This document shows positions 8,450-15,277 of a stretch of 61,276 bases of DNA, piece by piece. The stretch covers positions 1 to 61,276 of the forward strand of contig MWCO01000030.1 of the NCBI GenBank assembly GCA_002070115.1, given 5' to 3'. How positions within the stretch are numbered: position 1 is the stretch's first letter; the number at the start of each line of letters is the position of its first letter. The notes below the pieces were generated by a model. The model saw only the letters and a program-made list of their open reading frames with translations. It was not told the DNA's origin and ran no database searches. The translations under genes and the position numbers were made by a program. The stretch comes from Deltaproteobacteria bacterium ADurb.Bin207 (GTDB taxonomy: Bacteria; Myxococcota_A; Polyangia; Polyangiales; Polyangiaceae).

Positions 8450-8586
8450 CCTGGCAGTGTGGGCTCGGAAATCAGGACTGACAAGTGCCTGGAAATCAAC
8501 GCCCCAAGACCGCTCGGCCGTGAGGGAACGAGTGCCACATGTCCGTTCCGCGTGTTATGCTCGAACCTGGAGGGCAACAAGAGACG

Positions 8587-9294
8587 ATGCGCGCGTTCAG
8601 ATTCATGGTTGGAACAGCCGCTGTGGCGATTTTCGCTTTGGGATGCGGCTCGACAGAAGATACCCACTCGAACTCCGGCAAGGGTGATGCCATGACCGAT
8701 GGCCAAGTGCAGGTGGATGGCGCCACGGACGCGGGCAAGGACGGGCCCGTCGAGGTTTCCCCCGATGTTCAAGGCGATGTTATACCGGAAACCCAGCCTG
8801 ATACACCCATGGAAGCCGAGCCTGACACGCCTGGGGAAGCACAACCGGATAGTCCCGAAGAAGCACAACCCGATAGTCCTGCCGAAGTCGAACCCGATGT
8901 CCTTATCGATTCTCCTGTCGATGTTGCCCAGGATACCGCGCCTGACACGGCAAATGATGTCAACTTTGATGCGGATACCGGAGACGCAGCGGAGTTTCAG
9001 CTTGTGGAAGTGGACTTGGATCTCAGGTCCAATTGCATCATCGAATTCTCGCCGTCTTTTGTCGAAGTCGTGGCGGGCAATCCCATCAAGGTGCGTGTGA
9101 GCAATGTCAGCACCAGCTATGCTACGAGTCTTTGGAGTTCCAGCGGTTCCGGTGTGTTTGGTCTTCCTCCGGGGCAATCATGGGACTCAGAAGAATTCTG
9201 TTCCGGCCAGTATCCGATGGAATCCCATATCCAAGCCTTCAATCACAACGACTCGTCATGTAATCCTGTCAAACTTCCCATCCACTGCAAGTAA
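8587..9294 (+). CDS. Island lipoprotein with acidic linker and small C-terminal beta domain
   Basis: A 235-residue lipoprotein. The signal peptide ends in the lipobox FALGC (Cys20), followed by GSTED. A repetitive Asp/Pro/Glu linker follows, with units such as EAQPDSPEEAQPDSP. The last ~95 residues contain four Cys and beta-rich segments (FVEVVAGNPIKVRVSNVS, LPPGQSWDSEEFC). This is reminiscent of a small cupredoxin-like domain but without confident metal ligands. ATG 8587 is preferred to ATG 8539 because GGAGG lies upstream and the signal peptide then starts correctly. It is divergent from the B2 gene and convergent with the ABC gene. A role in export, immunity or surface display of the RiPP is possible but unproven. 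Confidence 0.8.
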   Translation: MRAFRFMVGTAAVAIFALGCGSTEDTHSNSGKGDAMTDGQVQVDGATDAGKDGPVEVSPDVQGDVIPETQPDTPMEAEPDTPGEAQPDSPEEAQPDSPAEVEPDVLIDSPVDVAQDTAPDTANDVNFDADTGDAAEFQLVEVDLDLRSNCIIEFSPSFVEVVAGNPIKVRVSNVSTSYATSLWSSSGSGVFGLPPGQSWDSEEFCSGQYPMESHIQAFNHNDSSCNPVKLPIHCK

Positions 9295-9307
9295 ACCATC
9301 CCATCGA

Positions 9308-10876
9308 TCAATCCACGACCATTTGATGGCTTTCATCGAGTCGAAGCACATCTCCCACCACGGTAAGGACCTCCTGACGATGGGAAACAATGACCACAGC
9401 CCGCTTTTTCGTCTCTTCTTGCAGGATTTCGAAAAGAATACGTCTTCCTGCATCATCGAGCCACGCATCCGTTTCATCGAGAATCAGAAGCTGCGACTCC
9501 TTCAACAGCGCTCTTGCCAACGCAATTCTTCGACGTTCCCCCCTCGATAGCTCTCCCGTTTTTTGATCCAGGGGCTTGTGCAATCCGAGACGTTGAAGAA
9601 TCGCTTCTTGTTGTTGTGTGGTGGCAAGGGGAACCACGAGACGAATGTTTTCTTCGATGGTGAGCGCTTCGATTAGTACGGGATCTTGCGGTACGAAAGC
9701 CACATCATTGCGGTCGATCTGCTGACTGGGAACGCCTCCCACTAGCACATTCCCTTCGGTGGGAGCCAAAACACCACCCAAGACCGAGGCGAAGGTGGTT
9801 TTCCCTGAGCCGTTCGGTCCCAGGATCCCAACGGGTTTTTCAAAGGATGCCTGCCAAAAAGGAATGTGAAGAGCCAGCTTGTCTCCGTATTTCACCAAAA
9901 GATCTCGTACCACCAACCCTCGCGGTGGCTCCTTCCAAGCCTGTGTTGAAAGACGAGGGACTCTATCCGGGGGATGCATTTCCGCAAGCTCCCCATACGC
10001 GGTCAATAGTGCATTGGCATGCCGGGCCACCTTCAAAGCAACCGGAATCGCTGTGACCAAAAGAAGGACATCTGCCACCGTACGCAACGAGAATTGTTCG
10101 CCTTCGTTTCCGAAAGCCAAGTGCATCCAATCGATGCCTCGATAAGACAATACAAACGCCAGCCCGATTCCAAGAAGCAAAAGCAGAACAAAACGATGTC
10201 CGATTTGCTTGCGCTCCACCGTGTCTTCCGCGGAGCACCAATTGTGCGTGGCCTCGCGCACCTTCGCAACGAAAGGTTCTTCCGAGCGCGTTCCACCAAT
10301 TTCTCCCGCATCCCGTTCTGCGGCAGAAAGCCAATCCGCTGTCCGGGCACGGTTTTTCACGGTGATGTGCAGGCGAGGGCGAAGACGACGATGAAGAAAG
10401 AACCCAAGCCCACCCACGATGGCAAGCACGCCGGTGACCGGAAGAACCAAATCCAGTCCCATACGAAAACTCGCAAATACGAGAATCAGCGCGGTGGACA
10501 TTAGCGCTGCAAGCATCGACGGAAGATCGGAGGAAATAGCGTATTCCGACACATACGCCGCCCAGAAAGCCGCATGGATTTGCGACTCCGGTACCCCCCC
10601 CTGTTTGCCCAGGGCATCGCGAGCACTGGTCACCATGCAAGAAGTCCGAAGGCTGCGACGCAGCCGCTGCTGAAGCATTAAGGAAAGGGCATCGAACAGT
10701 GTGCCAGCCACCATCGGAAGCACGACGGGAACTCGTGTTCCCACGGAAAGGACCGCGATCGGGATAGCGAGCAGCCAGACGGAGCGCAGCAGAACGAGAA
10801 GAACGATGGTCGGCCATGACGCTGCCCAGAGCCTCCACAGCCGTGTGGCTGCTCGGGGAGACCAGAGCAGCTTCAT
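9308..10876 (-). CDS. ABC transporter, fused membrane and ATPase domains (RiPP exporter type)
   Basis: A 522-residue half-transporter. Several membrane helices occupy residues ~20-300. The ATPase domain carries Walker A GPNGSGKT (353-360), signature LSRGE (443-447), Walker B LLILDE (463-468) and the switch His499. There is no N-terminal C39 peptidase, which fits lasso-type systems where the leader is removed by a separate protease. It probably exports the mature peptide and may provide immunity. The ATG overlaps the stop of the kinase-like gene by 4 bp. The signature region reads LSRGERRRIALARALL. Confidence 0.9.
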   Translation of the reverse strand: MKLLWSPRAATRLWRLWAASWPTIVLLVLLRSVWLLAIPIAVLSVGTRVPVVLPMVAGTLFDALSLMLQQRLRRSLRTSCMVTSARDALGKQGGVPESQIHAAFWAAYVSEYAISSDLPSMLAALMSTALILVFASFRMGLDLVLPVTGVLAIVGGLGFFLHRRLRPRLHITVKNRARTADWLSAAERDAGEIGGTRSEEPFVAKVREATHNWCSAEDTVERKQIGHRFVLLLLLGIGLAFVLSYRGIDWMHLAFGNEGEQFSLRTVADVLLLVTAIPVALKVARHANALLTAYGELAEMHPPDRVPRLSTQAWKEPPRGLVVRDLLVKYGDKLALHIPFWQASFEKPVGILGPNGSGKTTFASVLGGVLAPTEGNVLVGGVPSQQIDRNDVAFVPQDPVLIEALTIEENIRLVVPLATTQQQEAILQRLGLHKPLDQKTGELSRGERRRIALARALLKESQLLILDETDAWLDDAGRRILFEILQEETKKRAVVIVSHRQEVLTVVGDVLRLDESHQMVVD

Positions 10877-11856
10877 GGGTACACGCCCACCGCGCGTAAA
10901 AGCTCCTTCGACGCTTGTTCCGGGCGCTGCAACAAATCTCGCCCGAGATGCACTTCGAAGGTTCGCCCTTCGTTGACCAATCGCTCCAAACCGTCGAGAT
11001 TTTCTTGTCGATGACGAACCCCCTGCACGGAGGTCAAAGCACTTGCCACTAGCAATTCCCCATAGGCACGAGCCTTCGTCATAGGGACGACAAGCGACGT
11101 ATCGTCCCCCAAAATCGTGGGAAAAAGCAGAGTGATAGGACCTCGATGACGGGGTTGGTGAGGGACCCGAAAAACGTGTTCTGGAGCAAGAGCATACTTG
11201 CCCTCCATGCTCCGGGCGCTTGGGTCGACGGACAATGCGAAAGCCTTTGCGGTCTCATCATCCACGTGAAATTCCCGAGGATAGGAAAAGAGCGTCGTTG
11301 TCTTACCATCGTTGCGAAAAAGGACGCGATCATCCCCAAGAAATCCCGTTGCATGAACGGAAAGGGCAAGGGTTGTGGTGGTTTTTCCCACCCGGCAGTC
11401 TCCGATCAAAAGAAGAGCGTGTTCACCAAAGCAAATGCCCGCAGCATGCAAACCAAAGATACCATACTCGCGGAGCATCAGCCCCAATCCAAGGTGCTGC
11501 ATCGCTTGGGTCACACCCGGAAGCGACTTCTCACTTTGGGGGCATAGACCCATTGTCAGCGTCTTTTTGTCGAATCGCAGATCGAGCCGAGAGTATCGGT
11601 CCGAGATAACGGATACATCATCTGCCCCGTAGGCCTGCACATGACCGAAGTAAAAGATGGGCGGTAAGTCGGAAGGAACTGGGAAAGGTTCTTTTCGGTG
11701 CTCGACCACGATCGTAATATCCGCTCGGGAATTGCCGCAATTCTGCGGTTCAAAAGGTCGAAATAGCGCATCGAACGCATCTGCATCCAACGACTCCCCG
11801 GGCCGTTCGATCACCACGTCATGGAAGGAAACGAAGCGAGGTAGGTTCACGTCCAA
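10873..11856 (-). CDS. HPr-kinase-like protein of the RiPP locus
   Basis: A 327-residue protein with the HPr kinase C-terminal fold. It has LHAAGICFGEHALLLIGD leading into the P-loop GDCRVGKTT (152-160), then GFLGDDRVLF (171-180). The N-terminal half resembles RiPP-associated HPr-kinase homologues rather than canonical HprK. Homologues in lasso clusters (the paeninodin type) phosphorylate the precursor's C-terminal Ser. In this locus a Ser, a Thr or both in the core could be the target. The start is TTG 11856 or GTG 11850, with 7 bp to the upstream radical SAM stop. Confidence 0.82.
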   Translation of the reverse strand: MDVNLPRFVSFHDVVIERPGESLDADAFDALFRPFEPQNCGNSRADITIVVEHRKEPFPVPSDLPPIFYFGHVQAYGADDVSVISDRYSRLDLRFDKKTLTMGLCPQSEKSLPGVTQAMQHLGLGLMLREYGIFGLHAAGICFGEHALLLIGDCRVGKTTTTLALSVHATGFLGDDRVLFRNDGKTTTLFSYPREFHVDDETAKAFALSVDPSARSMEGKYALAPEHVFRVPHQPRHRGPITLLFPTILGDDTSLVVPMTKARAYGELLVASALTSVQGVRHRQENLDGLERLVNEGRTFEVHLGRDLLQRPEQASKELLRAVGVYP

Positions 11857-11863
11857 AGCGGCG

Positions 11864-12907
11864 TCAGCCTAGCACAGGAAGCCTCTTTTTGCGTCGGGCG
11901 CGGATCGCCGAAGGTCCCGCTGCGCCTTCTGAGGTCCAATACGGTTTGCCAAAATACTTCATGCAGTAGTTGCAGGGAAAGTAGTCCCAATCGTCTTTCA
12001 ATTCTCCGCGTTCCATCGCCAACATCTTGTCTTCTTGGAATCGATGCACGATGCCCAAGAAGCGACGGCATGCTTCGGCAAGGTTCATTTCATAAAGACT
12101 GCCTACAATATCTCGATTGTCGTTGGGGTCCCGGGGGATACCCGCATGTTGGCAGCACAAAATGACACGTCCATGCACGTCGACATGAATTTGCTGTCCT
12201 GTGAAGGGAGCGCAAACGTGCCACGGCTGTTTTCGATGGAATCCTTCGGGGATATTCACGCGGATGGTAAGAGCTTCGGCCAGCCGGTCGATGCGATCCA
12301 TTACGTTTCGCCATTGACGCGCCGATAGATAAAGCTCGGCATCGTGTTTTGTGCCTGTGGCGGAAAACAGGATGAAGGAAATTCGGTCGGCTCCGAGTTG
12401 GGAGGCGAGCAGCCCCATGCTTTCGAGTTGGTGGACGTTTTTTGCGTGAAGAGTAGTGTTGAAAGCAAAGGGGATCTCATGGGCCATGCACAAGGAGGCT
12501 GCTTTCATGACTTCGCGGTAACTTCCCGGAGAGCGGATGGCGTCGTGGGTGGCTTCATCCGCGCCATCTAGGCTGATGGTCAGCGCGGTGAGCTTTTCTT
12601 TTCGTAGGGGCCTTTCGAGAAGGGTGTCGATGACGCGCTCGAACCGTTGACCATTGGTCACCATATGCCAGGTGTAGTCGAGGTCGACGGCAGCATCGAG
12701 AATGGCGGAAAACTCTGGGTGCAAAACCGGCTCTCCTCCCGTAAAGGCAGCGTGGAAGGAGCGAAGAAAACACTTTGCTTGTTCGAGCGAACTGCGGACG
12801 AGAGGCAGGGGAAGGTCCGTGGGCCTTTTGCCTGGATCACGAAGGCAATGCTTGCAGGTGAGTTGACAGCGATCTGTCAACTCGAACGTAATCCAATCGC
12901 CTGCCAA
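11864..12907 (-). CDS. Radical SAM enzyme of the RiPP locus
   Basis: A 347-residue radical SAM protein. The iron-sulfur motif is C14-x3-C18-x2-C21 (TDRCQLTCKHC), followed by FTGGEPVLHPE (55-65) and a TIM-barrel pattern (LTALTISLDGAD). The C-terminal part has Cys232, Cys251-Cys252, Cys312 and Cys315 (ILCCQHAG, FPCNYCMKYFG). This resembles a SPASM/twitch-type auxiliary cluster region. The gene begins at a TTG only 5 bp after the precursor stop, so the precursor is its likely substrate. The reaction (thioether, C-C or C-O link, epimerisation or other) cannot be told from the sequence. The predicted core has no Cys, which argues against a Cys-thioether (sactipeptide). Confidence 0.88.
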   Translation of the reverse strand: MAGDWITFELTDRCQLTCKHCLRDPGKRPTDLPLPLVRSSLEQAKCFLRSFHAAFTGGEPVLHPEFSAILDAAVDLDYTWHMVTNGQRFERVIDTLLERPLRKEKLTALTISLDGADEATHDAIRSPGSYREVMKAASLCMAHEIPFAFNTTLHAKNVHQLESMGLLASQLGADRISFILFSATGTKHDAELYLSARQWRNVMDRIDRLAEALTIRVNIPEGFHRKQPWHVCAPFTGQQIHVDVHGRVILCCQHAGIPRDPNDNRDIVGSLYEMNLAEACRRFLGIVHRFQEDKMLAMERGELKDDWDYFPCNYCMKYFGKPYWTSEGAAGPSAIRARRKKRLPVLG

Positions 12908-12912
12908 AAGGA

Positions 12913-13101
12913 TTAATTCGTTTCGCTGATGAAACCAGCCTGACTGACGGCCGACTGGCCCATACCACTGGTGAGGGTGACCTGTTGGAGGGAGCGTCGT
13001 TTTTCTACCCGAGGAGCCTCGTAGGGCTGGCGCGCTTCATTGCTCTGAACGTTTTCAGAGTCCCGGGGGTGATTATGCTTGGTATCCATGCGTTCACTCA
13101 T
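12913..13101 (-). CDS. RiPP precursor peptide with lasso-type leader
   Basis: A 62-residue peptide. The leader contains Tyr27-x2-Pro30-x-Val32, then Leu38 and Val41-Thr42-Leu43. This reproduces the spacing of the lasso leader consensus (Tyr-x2-Pro-x-Leu ... Thr at -2). Cleavage after Leu43 would give the 19-residue core TSGMGQSAVSQAGFISETN. The core has no Cys and no Asp/Glu at positions 7-9, which are needed for a canonical lasso macrolactam. Its only acidic residue is Glu at position 17. The gene lies 30 bp after the upstream lipoprotein gene and 5 bp before the radical SAM gene. The start could be Met1 or Met5. No strong ribosome-binding site is seen. Confidence 0.75.
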   Translation of the reverse strand: MSERMDTKHNHPRDSENVQSNEARQPYEAPRVEKRRSLQQVTLTSGMGQSAVSQAGFISETN

Positions 13102-13131
13102 TGGAGACGATTGAAATGACGTGGTGTGGTT

Positions 13132-14445
13132 TTATGGGCTTGGAGGAAAAAACTTGTTGGCAGGTTGGGCTTCGAATTTCACGAAGTAACCCGATCCTGG
13201 GCAATTAGCCGCATGGGGCGAAAATAGACCAACCGGATTTGATGGAAAATAGTTGTTATCTCCCTGAATGCCAATCGCTGCACTTTCATTGCGTACACGG
13301 TTGCTAGTTCCTGAAGCGCAGTCATCAGAACCATCGCTCCATCGATGGTAAAGGAAGAAAACGTTATCCGTTTTTTCTTGTAATACAGCACTAAATGTCA
13401 AATTGCTGTTCGGAAGGCCCTTTAGGTGAGCATTTTTCCATGTGACGATGAATCGACGATTGGGCAACAACCCCTCTGTAGAATGACAGACTTGCGCCCC
13501 TTCCACCTGTTCCCAGAAAGGAAAAAGGGTATTAATATAACCCGAGGCAGGAAGACTCGCAGGGAGAATTGGCTCAGGGGCTTTGCTCCACCCCAAACCA
13601 TAGGAGGTTACCCACAGTTCTCCGACATTGGTTGAAAATGTTTTGTTCGTGATGGTAAAAGGGAACGGCATGGTAATGGAAGCGGCAAAACTAGAGGTGG
13701 AACTCGAAACAAGTGTTGTTCCATGCGTACAAGCGTCTCGCCACACAGGTGAATTGTTATCCCAGTCTGCCGTCCCAGTGTTTCCTGGTTCGCTTACGTC
13801 ATTGAAAGAAAGGTCGTAATTGGTTCGCGTAAAGATAGCCAATACCCGAACGGAAAAACTAAAGCTTTGTCCCGCCGGATTGGCAAATGTCCAGTCTCTG
13901 GAAGCAGCATTTCCAGGGCCTAGGTTATTGTAGCCCCATAATCCATACTGGTTGGACATTGGGTACCCTGGTGGAACCTCGTCGGAGAAGTCGTGTGCAG
14001 TGTATTCTGCAGGTGACAAGGAGACGATTTCTACATACACACTATTGAGCAGACGGGTACTGATATTTTCTACCCTGACTCGACCACAGACGCGTCCAAG
14101 GGGGCAATCTTCATCATCTTCTTCGCCAACATATGAATATTCCGTACTAAAACGGATTTTCCCCGATTTTACTTTATCGAATCCCTGAGGCTGCATCCCC
14201 ACATCGAATCCGGCCGAATTATCTGCTTCAATTTCGGTGAACGTAAGCTTTTGGGTGGTAGCATTCCACTCCCCTCGCCAAGTTCCGATCTTAGCCACCC
14301 CTGGCGCAAGGGGCGGAGCCTCCACCGGCCCCGCAACCTCCGGCCCCGACGGCGAGGGCGAACCAGGCTCCGAACCACAGGCCAGCAGCCCAAAACTTGC
14401 CGCGCCCAAAACTCCAACGAATATCGTTTTCAACAATTTTCCCAT
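13132..14445 (-). CDS. Secreted lipoprotein upstream of the RiPP precursor
   Basis: A 437-residue lipoprotein. The signal peptide ends at FGLLAC (Cys23), followed by a Pro/Ser/Gly linker. The body is beta-rich and aromatic-rich, with a calcium-site-like EEDDEDC segment. A C-terminal half contains FPFTITNKTFSTNVGELWVT and RRFIVTWKNAHL, reminiscent of NIDO-type extracellular domains. ATG 14445 has GGAGG 7 bp upstream and is preferred to TTG 14451. It is the first gene of the leftward array that continues into the precursor. Its base composition is visibly more AT-rich than the flanking genes. I do not recognise a specific function. Confidence 0.78.
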   Translation of the reverse strand: MGKLLKTIFVGVLGAASFGLLACGSEPGSPSPSGPEVAGPVEAPPLAPGVAKIGTWRGEWNATTQKLTFTEIEADNSAGFDVGMQPQGFDKVKSGKIRFSTEYSYVGEEDDEDCPLGRVCGRVRVENISTRLLNSVYVEIVSLSPAEYTAHDFSDEVPPGYPMSNQYGLWGYNNLGPGNAASRDWTFANPAGQSFSFSVRVLAIFTRTNYDLSFNDVSEPGNTGTADWDNNSPVWRDACTHGTTLVSSSTSSFAASITMPFPFTITNKTFSTNVGELWVTSYGLGWSKAPEPILPASLPASGYINTLFPFWEQVEGAQVCHSTEGLLPNRRFIVTWKNAHLKGLPNSNLTFSAVLQEKTDNVFFLYHRWSDGSDDCASGTSNRVRNESAAIGIQGDNNYFPSNPVGLFSPHAANCPGSGYFVKFEAQPANKFFPPSP

Positions 14446-15120
14446 GGTCAAGCCTCCAATCCTCGCGATTCACCCGCTTGCAAACCGGTGCTCAGTGTAT
14501 TCCGTCGAATGATTCCCGTCAACGTGCCCGTAACCAGGACACGACCATTTTTTCGATGCGGCCTCATGAGGAAAGATTCATCATCATCCCCCATGACCCA
14601 CTATTTTCAATCGTGATCCAGAAACTCTAGCGCAAATTCGTCAAGCCGCAACCTCTCGCCCCGTCTGATTCCCTGTCGATATCCATCTATTTTCCATGTA
14701 TTTCGCCCATGCTTTCCTGTCAGCATATTCCGTGCGTGGAAAACCACAATATCCGACACCTCGTTTCCCCTGCCCATCACAACAAGCAAGTCATCGGGGA
14801 ACAAGCTATTTGTAATTCACCACAGACTCAACCACAAGCTTGTTCCACTCACGATTTTTGTATTCTATTACCCCATTTGATTGAACTATAGCGGACCAGG
14901 AAATGTCCGGGAGAGCAAAAAAGGAATATTTGTTCAATAGTTACGGAGAATATGCTGATCGGCTCACGGCCGCGCTACCCGCTAGCCAGGCGAACCAAGC
15001 AATCCAGCCAATAGCTGATAGATGCCTCATTTTTGCCGAATTGAATAAGGGATACGAACTGAGAATTTTTGGCGCGGGGAAAAATGAGGGGATGGCTCAG
15101 GGCAACAACCGGCACCGTAG

Positions 15121-15141
15121 GGGCGGGTTTCAAACCCGCCC
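15121..15141. repeat. Perfect palindrome, REP-like
   Basis: Ten-base arms GGGCGGGTTT and AAACCCGCCC surround a single C, preceded by GTAG. Repeats of this form occur as dispersed extragenic elements in diverse bacterial genomes. I found only this copy in the window. Confidence 0.7.
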
Positions 15142-15163
15142 GCACGCGCGAATGGCTCAGAGG

Positions 15164-15225
15164 TTGACCGTGACCGGTTTGCGTGGGCCGCAACCGTGAA
15201 CGTGACGGTCAGCGTGACCGTGAAG
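15164..15225. repeat. Degenerate GTGACCG repeat tract
   Basis: About 60 bp built from imperfect units around GTGACCGTGA and its reverse (TTGACCGTGACCGG, CGTGACGGTCAGCGTGACCG). A tract of the same words occurs at 23085-23150, so the element recurs in non-coding DNA of this genome. Confidence 0.6.
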
Positions 15226-15277
15226 GAAAGACCCGGGGAAATGGGGTAATCTCCCCAACAATCCACTCTCCCCCCCC

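Noticed and set aside
8317..9177. Long minus-strand frame overlapping the B2 gene and island lipoprotein
   Set aside because: It is the antisense shadow of the lipoprotein's repetitive Asp/Pro codons and has no domain sense.
12913..13101. Classification as a sactipeptide or thioether RiPP
   Set aside because: The core has no Cys, and the leader is of the lasso type.
14607..14804. 65-codon minus-strand frame as a gene in the RiPP island
   Set aside because: It starts at a TTG without a ribosome-binding site, has no homology I recognise and lies in an AT-rich gap.
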